DNA from: Pseudomonadota bacterium
GTDB lineage: Bacteria; Pseudomonadota; Alphaproteobacteria; Rhizobiales; Rhizobiaceae
Assembly (NCBI GenBank): GCA_023399465.1
Contig: JAEWPB010000093.1
Coordinates: 1-13,999 of the forward strand
DNA length: 13,999 nucleotides
Reading direction: 5' to 3'
How positions within the stretch are numbered: the stretch's first letter is position 1; each line of letters starts with the position of its first letter. The position numbers were made by a program, and so were the translations under genes. This document shows, in pieces, positions 1-7,135 of the stretch. Below the pieces are notes generated by a model. That model made no database searches. It worked only from the letters and a program-made list of their open reading frames with translations, and was not told the DNA's origin.

Positions 1-263
1 CCGGAACCTCAACCGTGCTCAATTGGGCAAGGACCCCGCAGATCGCTGATGTGGCAATCAACGAGTTTCGCGCCTACAACGCGGGACCGGACGGAACCAT
101 TACGTCAGCGACCGTCGGCACTCCCCGAAATCTCGGTGTCAGGCTTTCGACGGTCAGCCGATATCAGCTTGCTGCTCTCGAATACTATTTTGAAGACGAC
201 AAGGCAGGAACCAGCACCGCTGACGGCTTGCTGGCGGCGATCGTAACGGCAATGGCGGTGTGA
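1..263 (+). CDS. 3' end of an unidentified phage gene (5' truncated)
   Basis: The reading frame is open from the left edge (first full codon at base 3) to the TGA at 261-263, so this is the last part of a gene that begins outside the window. A GTG at 15 is in frame, but nothing marks it as the true start. The visible 86 residues have no recognisable domain, membrane segment or signal peptide. The C-terminus (LLAAIVTAMAV) is short and hydrophobic. The gene sits directly upstream of the tail spike, and its stop codon overlaps a GTG in the spike frame (GTGA at 260-263). By position it is probably a virion or tail-associated protein of the phage late operon. That is inferred from context only; I do not recognise the family. 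Confidence 0.6.
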   Translation, partial: GTSTVLNWARTPQIADVAINEFRAYNAGPDGTITSATVGTPRNLGVRLSTVSRYQLAALEYYFEDDKAGTSTADGLLAAIVTAMAV

Positions 264-265
264 TC

Positions 266-2953
266 ATGGCAGACTTGCAAATCAAGGTTTCCGATCTGCC
301 GCTGGCCACTGTTGAGGAAATGCCGGCGGCGCGTGTGCCGGGAATCGCCGATGGGGATTCCAAGGCGATCCTCGGCGAAACGTTTGCCGAATATGCCGGC
401 CGGGCACTGCCTGGGTTGCTCACGGCCGACGAGGAACTGGCTGCCGCCGTCCGTGATGGCCTCGACCTGACCTTTGGCGAGAGCGTCCATCCGACCTACC
501 GGTCGCCTGCCGATGCCGCGGGCCGACAGATCTATGCCGACGTGAAGACGCTTCGCGTCGAGTTTCGCGCCCCTTCATATGCGCTGCCGGCGACGCTGGT
601 GGGCGGTGCAATTTACGCCCGCATATCGAAGGCCGACATTGATGCGGCGGGTTACCCGGCCGCATCCTATTTCCGCTCGACCGACCGGTTCATGCCGGAC
701 GGTACGGTGAGCAGCACCAATGGCGGCTACTGGGTCATCGCGATCCAGCCCTACAACCTGTTCATGTTCGGGGCCAAGGGTGATGGCGTCACCGACGATA
801 CGGCAGCCATCAACGCGGCCAGCACGCTTGTCGGTCTCCGCAACGGTGGACAGATCGACTGCACCGGTGGCCGCTGGCTGATCGACAGTGGCAACGTCGT
901 GGTGAAGAAGAACGTTCAGCTGATTGGGCCGCATCTGAATTTCGGCGAGGAGCTTGGGCAGGATTACACCGCGATCCCCTCGGCCTTCATCGTCAACCCG
1001 ACCTACGGCGTCAACCTTGCTGAAGACCATTCCGGCGTCAAAGGCATGGCGTTCGTCAAGAAGGGCGTGACCAAGCCGACGAACATTCGCCAGGCACTGG
1101 ACCTGATCGCATCGTTTGCGGGCAAGGCCGTCACCGTTGGCACCGACAGTACAACGTTGAATACTGCCAATGACACCTACGTCGGCTACTGCTCGTTCTT
1201 CGGATTTGAATACGGCTACTACAACAATTTCAACGAGCGTCCGGTCGTCGAATATGTCAAGGGTGACTGCACATATGGCATCTACATGAAGCGCATCTAT
1301 GACGTGGAGCAAGTCAATAACTGCGAGTTCTGGCCATTCCTGACGACCCATCAATCCTGGACGTTCACGACCTATGCCGTTTCCGGTGCAGCCAATAACG
1401 GCTCTGGCCTCATCCGGCTGACGGTCGCGACGCACGCCCTGAAGACCGGCGACATCATTTCCGTCAAGGGCGTGCTAGGCACGACCGAGGCGAACGGACG
1501 CTGGACGGTCACGGTCATCGACAGCACGACGCTTGATCTCCAGGAGTCGACCTTTACCAATGCCTACACCTCCGGCGGCACGGTCGTCGTCAACGCCGCG
1601 GCGCGTCGCGGCAAGGCGTTCTGGTTTGATTTCGCCGTGGATTGGGCGCAGGCCGCGAACTGCTTTGCCTACGGCTATGACGAAGCCTTCTATGTCAACG
1701 GATCCGACCACTGCGAGTTCGTCAACTGCGGTTCTGACAACTACGGCCCGGCCCAGGATCCTGATCCTATCGGTTTCCATATCGTCAATTCCATCTCCAC
1801 CAAGCTGATCGCACCAAAGGTGGCAGCACAGGGTAGAGGTATCGTTGCCGATGTCGGCTCGACCAATACCCTGATCATCACCGGCTGGGATGCCTGGGGT
1901 GGTGTCGACAGCTACATCCATGTCGTCAGCGGTGGGGCGATCATCACGTCCGGCACGATGAAGAATGGGGCCACCGCTGCTGCGCGTGGTATTGTCATTG
2001 AGCCGGGAGCCGATGCCTGCACCGTGGTCGGGAATTCGTCGAAGGGTATTTCGACGCCTATCTCTGTCACTGGGGCGGCGCTCCGCAAGCTGACTTGCTG
2101 GGGTAATAGTTGGCCCGATCCAACATCTGTCGGTAACCGCATCTCCGTCAGTAACTCTCAGCGTGTCGTTTCGCTTGTAGAAGTCAGCGACACAAACACT
2201 GGCTCTTCTATTTCCGGGCAGAAGGCAAGAGGAAGCCAGGATACGCCTGCCGTAGCCAATAACGGCGACGAACTGTTCACGGTTCGGGGGCAGGCATGGG
2301 AAGGGAGTGCATTCTCGACATCGGCGGCGATATCGTTTGGCACGAGAGCGGCAGCGTCCCCTGGATCGACCCCAGGGGCCATAACGTTCTGGACCACTCC
2401 CTCTGGATCGGCAGCGCCTGTCAGCAGGTTCATGCTGAACGAGGGTGGAAGTTTCTACCCACTCACGGACAACGCAGTGTCCATCGGGGTATCCGGCAAC
2501 CGCCTGAGTGCTGTGTGGTCGGCCAACGGTACAATCCAGACGTCCGACGAACGTGAGAAGACCGATATCGAGACAGCCTCACTTGGTCTCGACTTCATCA
2601 ACGCCCTGCGCCCTGTCTCCTACAAGTGGATCAGCGGCGGTAAGGAAGTTATCCGCCAGGTCTACCGTGATGCGGAAGGAAATGAATGCACCCCCGATGC
2701 GGACGGTGCCATCGCTTCCGAAATCATCACTGAAGACAAACCTGGTGCTCGAACGCACTGGGGTCTGATTGCTCAAGAAGTCAAGTCTGTCTGTGATGCT
2801 GCTGGTGTCGATTTCGGCGGTTGGGTACTCTCCGACTCTGAAGACCCGGACAGCCAGCAGGCGCTTCGCTATGACCAGTTCATATCGCCACTGATCAAGG
2901 CAGTGCAGGAGCTGGCGGCAAAGGTGGAGGCGATCGAGCAGCGGCCGGCTTAA
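266..2953 (+). CDS. phage tail spike: pectate-lyase fold with C-terminal S74 intramolecular chaperone
   Basis: This 895-residue protein is predicted to be the receptor-binding tail spike, which binds and often degrades a host surface polysaccharide. Residues 1-160 look like a virion-attachment region. FGAKGDGVTDDTAAI at about 168-182 is the classic entry to a right-handed beta-helix of the Pectate_lyase_3 type. A Gly/Thr/Val-rich insert at about residues 380-445 resembles the FCCH-type beta domain seen in phage tail proteins. The C-terminus is a Peptidase_S74 domain with the SDEREKTDI motif. Ser760 and Lys765 match the known self-cleavage dyad, so cleavage before Ser760 would release a 136-residue chaperone that drives trimer folding. 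A heptad-like tail (LIKAVQELAAKVEAIEQ) follows. ATG 266 was chosen over GTG 260 because it is a standard codon with GGCGG upstream. The stop codon overlaps that of the convergent glycosyltransferase. The polysaccharide target cannot be read from the sequence. Confidence 0.92.
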   Translation: MADLQIKVSDLPLATVEEMPAARVPGIADGDSKAILGETFAEYAGRALPGLLTADEELAAAVRDGLDLTFGESVHPTYRSPADAAGRQIYADVKTLRVEFRAPSYALPATLVGGAIYARISKADIDAAGYPAASYFRSTDRFMPDGTVSSTNGGYWVIAIQPYNLFMFGAKGDGVTDDTAAINAASTLVGLRNGGQIDCTGGRWLIDSGNVVVKKNVQLIGPHLNFGEELGQDYTAIPSAFIVNPTYGVNLAEDHSGVKGMAFVKKGVTKPTNIRQALDLIASFAGKAVTVGTDSTTLNTANDTYVGYCSFFGFEYGYYNNFNERPVVEYVKGDCTYGIYMKRIYDVEQVNNCEFWPFLTTHQSWTFTTYAVSGAANNGSGLIRLTVATHALKTGDIISVKGVLGTTEANGRWTVTVIDSTTLDLQESTFTNAYTSGGTVVVNAAARRGKAFWFDFAVDWAQAANCFAYGYDEAFYVNGSDHCEFVNCGSDNYGPAQDPDPIGFHIVNSISTKLIAPKVAAQGRGIVADVGSTNTLIITGWDAWGGVDSYIHVVSGGAIITSGTMKNGATAAARGIVIEPGADACTVVGNSSKGISTPISVTGAALRKLTCWGNSWPDPTSVGNRISVSNSQRVVSLVEVSDTNTGSSISGQKARGSQDTPAVANNGDELFTVRGQAWEGSAFSTSAAISFGTRAAASPGSTPGAITFWTTPSGSAAPVSRFMLNEGGSFYPLTDNAVSIGVSGNRLSAVWSANGTIQTSDEREKTDIETASLGLDFINALRPVSYKWISGGKEVIRQVYRDAEGNECTPDADGAIASEIITEDKPGARTHWGLIAQEVKSVCDAAGVDFGGWVLSDSEDPDSQQALRYDQFISPLIKAVQELAAKVEAIEQRPA
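2773..2953 (+). repeat. S74 tail repeat, copy 1 (functional 3' end of the tail spike)
   Basis: The last 60 codons of the tail spike recur in the same orientation about 2.07 kb downstream at 4840-5019. Over the 59 aligned residues the two translations differ at 10 positions by hand count (about 83% identity), with no gaps. The block encoding YDQFISPLIKAVQEL differs at only one base in 45. The two copies bracket the reverse-strand glycosyltransferase gene. Confidence 0.9.
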
Positions 2954-4767
2954 CCGGACGCTATGGATAGGTGGTCGGCGACGATTTGCGCGAGCGCAGC
3001 GTTGTCGACCACATCGGAAAAGTTAAGCGGTTGCTTGGCGGATCGAGAGTGGAACTCCGCAATGACATGGGATGGACCAACGTCGATCTCTGAATAGCGG
3101 GGGAGCACGTTCTTTTTGTGAACTCTCAGCGAGAGGCCGAGAAATGATGCTGCCGGGAAAATCGGGGAAATTGCACCCCACATGGCGTTGAGGTCTTCGG
3201 GCAAGGCATCGACGCCAAGAAACACGAATCGAGCGGCAGCCTGCTGGTCGCGGATCGACCTGAACCGGTCAACACACCTGCTCAGGTAGGAAAAACCATC
3301 ATCGGACGACGTGTCGTGGTGGTTGAACATGTTCCGAATGCCGAAGTTCTCCCGGTAGTACGTGTGATCGACAGCGTGCCCCTCTCCGACGTGGTGAAAA
3401 CTCCGGTCGAGGAGGTGTTCGAAGTCCGTCGTGATTGCGTGGGCAACCATCTTTGGTGAGCTGAATATCCAGTCAAATGGGTAAGCCTCCTGGCGACATC
3501 CCAGGCCTTTAAGAAGCTCCGCGGCATGGCAATCATGTCCAAGGCTGATGCACGGCACGGACGGAGGTGAGAAGTTGGTCGGGGTTCCTGTGTTGGAGCG
3601 TACCGTGATTTGCTGGAACTCTTTGGACCTGATCAACGTTCGGGCCGTCGCGGCGAGACCGTTAGCTCTCAGAATATCAACGCTGGAGACGAGGCCGCCT
3701 TTGTCTGGCTCGCGCCCTAGGATCCCTCGGTAGAGTTCCGCGACTACATCAGCCTCTTTAGTTGTGTCGGGTTGTTGGACATCCGCTCCTTCTTTTTTGT
3801 CCTCCTGAAGTGCCGCGTCGAGGGGAGGCTCTGAACTGACTTTGGCGCTATTCTTGTAAAAGGGGAAAATTCTTTCGACCGCCGCAACGTTGCGCACAAG
3901 CTGGGCTTGTGATTTCGCGATGGACGAATCGATATCTTCGTCTGTCGGCCAATCAAACGCATCAGGAATCGATGGGTAAAGCTGTGTGTTCTGGAAGCCG
4001 TGTTTTTCGAAATCGCCTTCCCTGAAGTGAACTCCGAGTTTCCCGATGTACTGTGCAAAGCAGCAAAATGTCATCAGACTGGTAGCCCCAGTCATCGCCT
4101 GAAAGGCGCCCTTAACGCTATCCTGCGAGGTGGCGAACGGCACGACTTTTTTGGAGATGAACCAATTAACAATCTCGTGGTGATTGCGGCACTGATAATC
4201 AGTGTTCGCGATTACGCCCAGGTACTCATCAACGAATGGCTTTTGCCGTAGCCACTGCCTGCGCGTCAGTGCGAAGCCCCATCTATGGTCCATGTCGATG
4301 ATCGCGCGGCTGTTGCTGTGTTGCGCTTGAATAGGTGCCAGGTGATTGCCGTAAGCGGCAACGCATCCAATCCTTGGGTTGGATATGGCGGTCGGGATTA
4401 ACATGCGATCCATGATCGCCATGTAGTGAGGGCCGAGCACCATATCATCTTCAAGGAAAATGGCTGCCTGGTGCTGGTGTTCATCGAAAAAGAACCGCTC
4501 CGCTGTGTCGAAGTTCCTTGCTATACCGATGTTAACTGGCTGGATGTGCACGGCCCCGTGTGGGAACAGTTTTTGGAAAATACGGATGTTCTCCAAAATA
4601 TGACCTTCATCCGCATAGTTCCTGCCACTGAGGGGATTGAACCCGCCATCTTGAAACAGATGGACTTCACGATCATCCGTAATCTGTCCCCGTAAGGACT
4701 GAAGTGTTCTTTCGAGATATTGCGGGCGATTGAATGAAAGAATAGCGATGGGTGACTTTGTGGTCAT
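2950..4767 (-). CDS. glycosyltransferase (GT-A) - DUF4214 - DUF1796 fusion, phage cargo gene
   Basis: This 605-residue protein has three parts. Residues 5-270 form a GT-A-like glycosyltransferase: SPIAILSFNRPQYLERTL opens the nucleotide-sugar fold, and FLEDDMVLGP (Glu106-Asp108) is the DXD-type metal and sugar-nucleotide site. Residues 338-388 (VAELYRGILGREPDKGG...SKEF) match DUF4214. Residues 405-505 (SLGHDCHAAELL, YPFDWIFSSP, FNHHD) match DUF1796, a predicted papain-like cysteine peptidase family, with Cys413 as the likely nucleophile. No signal peptide or membrane segment is seen, so it is probably cytoplasmic. An upstream ATG at 4830 has no ribosome site. The ATG at 4767 follows GAGGGGA and begins exactly at the fold, so I use it. 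The gene opposes all its neighbours, looks AT-richer than the spike, and lies between two S74 tail repeats. Plausible roles are host surface-glycan modification (serotype conversion, superinfection exclusion) or glycosylation of a virion protein. The sugar donor and acceptor are unknown. Confidence 0.82.
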   Translation of the reverse strand: MTTKSPIAILSFNRPQYLERTLQSLRGQITDDREVHLFQDGGFNPLSGRNYADEGHILENIRIFQKLFPHGAVHIQPVNIGIARNFDTAERFFFDEHQHQAAIFLEDDMVLGPHYMAIMDRMLIPTAISNPRIGCVAAYGNHLAPIQAQHSNSRAIIDMDHRWGFALTRRQWLRQKPFVDEYLGVIANTDYQCRNHHEIVNWFISKKVVPFATSQDSVKGAFQAMTGATSLMTFCCFAQYIGKLGVHFREGDFEKHGFQNTQLYPSIPDAFDWPTDEDIDSSIAKSQAQLVRNVAAVERIFPFYKNSAKVSSEPPLDAALQEDKKEGADVQQPDTTKEADVVAELYRGILGREPDKGGLVSSVDILRANGLAATARTLIRSKEFQQITVRSNTGTPTNFSPPSVPCISLGHDCHAAELLKGLGCRQEAYPFDWIFSSPKMVAHAITTDFEHLLDRSFHHVGEGHAVDHTYYRENFGIRNMFNHHDTSSDDGFSYLSRCVDRFRSIRDQQAAARFVFLGVDALPEDLNAMWGAISPIFPAASFLGLSLRVHKKNVLPRYSEIDVGPSHVIAEFHSRSAKQPLNFSDVVDNAALAQIVADHLSIASG

Positions 4768-4797
4768 CGGTTCTTGCGTTCCCCTCTTTTTGGCAAC

Positions 4798-4826
4798 GAT
4801 ATCGCATGCGGATGAATTCCCAACAA
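4798..4826 (-). promoter_or_regulatory. possible promoter of the glycosyltransferase gene
   Basis: Read on the minus strand, TTGTTG (4826-4821) and GATATC (4803-4798) are separated by 17 bp and lie about 30 bp upstream of the ATG at 4767. Each hexamer matches only about half of the sigma-70 consensus. The gene needs a promoter of its own because everything around it runs the other way. This is the best candidate, but weak. Confidence 0.25.
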
Positions 4827-4833
4827 GCATAAG

Positions 4834-5019
4834 TTGCCGCAGGAGGTCAAGGCCGTCTGCGATGCTGTCGGCGTCGACTTCGGCGGCTGGGTGATCGCCG
4901 ATCCTGATGATCCGGACAGTGAACAGGCACTTCGTTATGACCAGTTCATATCGCCGCTGATCAAGGCAGTGCAGGAGCTGTCTGCGAAGGTGGAGGCGAT
5001 GGAGCAGCGCTCAGCCTGA
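4834..5019 (+). pseudogene. orphan 3' fragment of a second tail spike gene (S74 tail only)
   Basis: From 4840 to the TGA at 5017-5019 the sequence encodes 59 residues of an S74 chaperone tail, from QEVKAVCDAVGVDFGGW to VEAMEQRSA. They are about 83% identical to the end of the intact tail spike. The Ser/Lys cleavage dyad, the beta-helix and the attachment region are all missing, and the homology stops abruptly at the left end. A TTG at 4834 could open the frame, but no ribosome site precedes it. It looks like the stump of an older tail spike allele left when the present spike and glycosyltransferase were recombined in upstream. The lack of in-frame stops and the close match suggest the event is fairly recent. 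Confidence 0.85.
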
Positions 5020-5100
5020 CCCTTCCATCTCCACACAAGGAGATCACCGCAGCGCATTCTTTGCGGGTGCGCGCTTCTCTCTAATCCCAGGGACATCACT

Positions 5101-5826
5101 ATGAATTTTGAACAGTGGCTGCAAAGCCGGCTGACAGCACACGGCTATCCGGTTGGCGCGATCGACGGCGTGATCGGCCCGGTGACCATCGAGGCCCTAA
5201 AAGACTTCCAGCGCTCGCGCGGCGCCGAGGTTACCGGCCGGGCGGCCCCCACCACCGTCAATTTCCTTCGCATGCCGGCAAGCGCGGTGCTCCCCGAAAA
5301 GCTGATTGGTGTTCCCGATCGCGACATACCGGCGGAACGCGAGAAGCATCAGCCGCCGCGGACGGTGTGGCCGCGTCAGGCGGATTGCATGTCCTTCTTC
5401 GGTCCTGTCGGTGGGCGCCAGACATCGATCGAGGTCCCCTTCGACATGGTCCTCGCATGGGACAAGGGGACGCGGGTGCGCAAGATCACCTTGCACGAAA
5501 TGGTGGCCGAGTCCGCATCGCGGGCGTTGGAGAAGATCGTCCGGGCCTACTCCGAAGCCGAGCGCAACAGCCTCGGCATAAACCTGTTCGGCGGCTCGCT
5601 GAACGTGCGCCGGATGCGCGGCGGCTCCAGCTACTCGATGCACAGCTGGGGGATCGCAATCGACTTCGACCCGGAGCGCAATCAGCTCAACTGGGGGCGC
5701 GAGAGGGCAAGGCTTGCCCGGCCGGACGCTGTTCCGTTCTGGGCGGCATGGGAAAGCGAAGGCTGGGTTTCGCTCGGCCAGGAGCGCAACTTTGACTGGA
5801 TGCACGTTCAGGCCGCGCGGCTCTGA
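5101..5826 (+). CDS. endolysin: peptidoglycan-binding domain plus M15 peptidase
   Basis: This 241-residue phage lysin is predicted to cut peptide cross-links in peptidoglycan at the end of infection. Residues 3-58 form a PG_binding_1 domain (LTAHGYPVGAIDG, TIEALKDFQRSRG). Residues 95-241 form an M15 zinc peptidase: SMHSWGIAIDFD supplies ligands His181 and Asp188, and DWMHVQ supplies His235, with Asp232 as the probable catalytic acid. All key residues are present. There is no signal peptide, so export would depend on the holin encoded next. The ATG at 5101 follows AGGGA at a 7-nt spacing. It heads a tightly packed rightward lysis cassette with only 16 nt before the next gene. The exact bond cut (L-Ala-D-Glu versus D-Ala cross-bridge) cannot be read from the motifs. 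Confidence 0.92.
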   Translation: MNFEQWLQSRLTAHGYPVGAIDGVIGPVTIEALKDFQRSRGAEVTGRAAPTTVNFLRMPASAVLPEKLIGVPDRDIPAEREKHQPPRTVWPRQADCMSFFGPVGGRQTSIEVPFDMVLAWDKGTRVRKITLHEMVAESASRALEKIVRAYSEAERNSLGINLFGGSLNVRRMRGGSSYSMHSWGIAIDFDPERNQLNWGRERARLARPDAVPFWAAWESEGWVSLGQERNFDWMHVQAARL

Positions 5827-5842
5827 GATCGGGGAAACAGAC

Positions 5843-6106
5843 ATGGCCATGAAATCAGGTGAACCGTCGTGGAAATGGCGGCGGCTCGTGATCTTTGCAG
5901 TAACCGCCTGGGCCTGCCTCATGCTCTACGGCCTCGTCGACGCGATCGACAGCGAGCTGAACCGCAGCATTGCCACGGGGCTGCTGATCCTCGTCGGCGT
6001 GCTGGTGGGCAGCTATACCGGTTTTGCCACGGTGCAGGATGTGATTGCGATCTGGCGCACGGGCCGGGGGCTTCCTTACCGCGAGGACGGGGAGCATCGG
6101 TCATGA
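5843..6106 (+). CDS. putative holin (two transmembrane segments)
   Basis: This is an 87-residue membrane protein with a basic start (SWKWRR) and two hydrophobic helices at about residues 14-32 and 43-63, joined by a short polar loop (DAIDSELNRS). It ends in a charged tail (REDGEHRS). The size, the topology and the position between the endolysin and the spanins fit a class II-like holin, which would open the inner membrane to release the endolysin. I recognise no specific holin family, so the assignment rests on context. The ATG at 5843 follows GGGGAA. The stop overlaps the next start as ATGA (6103-6106), so translation of the i-spanin is probably coupled to it. Confidence 0.7.
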   Translation: MAMKSGEPSWKWRRLVIFAVTAWACLMLYGLVDAIDSELNRSIATGLLILVGVLVGSYTGFATVQDVIAIWRTGRGLPYREDGEHRS

Positions 6107-6525
6107 CCATCCTTGCCGCTGTCGTTCGTCAGATCGGGCTTGCCGGCTGTCTCATCGTCGGGCTTCTGGTCTATTACGAGGGGATACCGGGCGCTGCGCG
6201 CCTTCCCGGCCTTTCCAGCTTGCCCATCATAGGCAACCTGACGACGGGTCGCGTCAGCGCGCACGCGGCCGACGAGGTGAAGCGGGCGACGGCTGATCTG
6301 GTGTCGATCGCCGAGCGCGATGCGCTGGTGGCTCAGCTCGTGCTCGAACGCAAGCGAGCGATGGTTTCCGCTCAATCCTTCGATGAACTGACGAAACGCC
6401 TGGAGGCGCAACATGCGGCGAACGATGCCCTGTCCGAAAAGCTTGAGGCTGCGATTGCCGCCGATCGCGGCGATGATGGCTGCACTTGGAGTGCTGGCGA
6501 TATCGAGTGGCTGCGGCAGCACTGA
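6103..6525 (+). CDS. i-spanin, Rz-like inner-membrane lysis protein
   Basis: This 140-residue protein has one N-terminal transmembrane helix (about residues 5-24, LAAVVRQIGLAGCLIVGLLV). A small loop is followed by a long helical, coiled-coil region (about 55-118, KRATADLVSIAERDALVAQL and SFDELTKRLEAQH). It ends in GDIEWLRQH. This is the architecture of the inner-membrane spanin, which links to an outer-membrane lipoprotein partner to disrupt the outer membrane after the cell wall is cut. The start is fixed by the ATGA overlap with the holin-like gene. The partner gene begins inside this one in another frame at 6413, the usual overlapping Rz/Rz1 arrangement. Confidence 0.8.
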   Translation: MTILAAVVRQIGLAGCLIVGLLVYYEGIPGAARLPGLSSLPIIGNLTTGRVSAHAADEVKRATADLVSIAERDALVAQLVLERKRAMVSAQSFDELTKRLEAQHAANDALSEKLEAAIAADRGDDGCTWSAGDIEWLRQH

Positions 6526-6757
6526 GATTGCGCGCCTGCACGAGGCGTCAAACGCGGCCGGAAAAGCGAGGGCGGCCTATACGCTCCCGCCCTGGCCGGC
6601 GGAATGCGCCGAACCGATGGCGCGGGTCATACCGAAGACTGGTGAAAAGGCCCGTTGGACGCAGAAGCGCTGGGAGATCATCGCCGAAGCCGCCGATCGG
6701 CGAACCGAAGACTGTGCCACGTTCTACCTGGATCTGCGGTCCCGCCTCGCCAACTGA
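6413..6757 (+). CDS. o-spanin, Rz1-like outer-membrane lipoprotein
   Basis: This 114-residue protein begins inside the i-spanin gene in the +1 frame, shares 113 nt with it, and extends 232 nt beyond. The N-terminus is basic (MRRTMPCPKSLRLRL), followed by a hydrophobic stretch (IAAMMAALGVLAISSGC) that ends at Cys34, a plausible lipidation site. Serines just before the Gly-Cys make the lipobox imperfect. The mature part contains a Pro-rich piece (TLPPWPAEC) as in many Rz1 proteins, then an Arg/Lys-rich helical tail. GGAGG at 6402-6406 lies 6 nt before the ATG, inside the i-spanin coding sequence, which strongly supports this start. Its role is to anchor the spanin complex in the outer membrane. 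Confidence 0.8.
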   Translation: MRRTMPCPKSLRLRLPPIAAMMAALGVLAISSGCGSTEIARLHEASNAAGKARAAYTLPPWPAECAEPMARVIPKTGEKARWTQKRWEIIAEAADRRTEDCATFYLDLRSRLAN

Positions 6758-6775
6758 CAGCCACAGGATGCCGAC

Positions 6776-7111
6776 ATGTCGATGGAAATGAATGCCGCCG
6801 TGCATCAGCAGCTCGGCTCCCTCGAGGCGAAGGTCGACCGGATCCTGACGGATCAGGACCAGGCGCGGGCCGACCGAAAGCAGCAATACCGCAAGGCCGA
6901 AGAGATGGAACGGCGTTTCGACGAGCTGGGGCGCAATCTTGCCGATCTCGACAGTAGGCTGAAGAAGATGGAGCCGATCACCGCGGATATCGGTCGGTGG
7001 AAGGAGCGCTTCATCGGCATGCGGCTGTTGATCGTGGTGGTGGCGGCGACCTTTGGCGCCACGCTCGCGACCTTCGGCAAGTGGATTGCGATCAGGCTGG
7101 GGCTGGCGTGA
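6776..7111 (+). CDS. DUF1515-like phage protein, coiled coil plus C-terminal membrane anchor
   Basis: This 111-residue protein has a long charged helix (about residues 10-68, LGSLEAKVDRILTDQDQ to ADLDSRLKKMEP), then an amphipathic linker and one transmembrane segment (about 82-103, MRLLIVVVAATFGATLATFG). The pattern and wording match DUF1515, a family I know from Rhizobiales prophages; its function is not established. It begins 18 nt after the o-spanin stop with AGGA upstream, so it belongs to the lysis operon. It may be an auxiliary holin, antiholin or membrane-associated lysis regulator. The next gene faces it, so the rightward late operon seems to end here. Confidence 0.7.
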   Translation: MSMEMNAAVHQQLGSLEAKVDRILTDQDQARADRKQQYRKAEEMERRFDELGRNLADLDSRLKKMEPITADIGRWKERFIGMRLLIVVVAATFGATLATFGKWIAIRLGLA

Positions 7112-7135
7112 GCGGAAAGCTGTGAGTTGGGGCTT

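Noticed and set aside
575..1435. Long minus-strand open frame of 286 codons
   Set aside because: It lies wholly inside the tail spike gene, has no ribosome site or recognisable domain, and its composition is what codon bias on the opposite strand produces.
2935..2965. CCGG-TTAA-CCGG as a terminator between spike and glycosyltransferase
   Set aside because: The arms are only about 4 bp, there is no T-run, and the sequence lies over two stop codons.
4767..4830. N-terminal extension of the glycosyltransferase to ATG 4830
   Set aside because: The 21 extra residues have no ribosome site before them, overlap the putative promoter, and are not part of the GT fold.
5040..5075. Hairpin-like sequence between the spike stump and the endolysin
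   Set aside because: CACCGCA and TGCGGGTG pair only with a bulge and no T-run follows; it is too weak to call a terminator.
5115..5795. Second long plus-strand frame and a minus-strand frame (5197-5922) over the endolysin
   Set aside because: Both are Arg/Pro/Gly-rich shadows of a gene with intact catalytic motifs, as expected in high-GC DNA.
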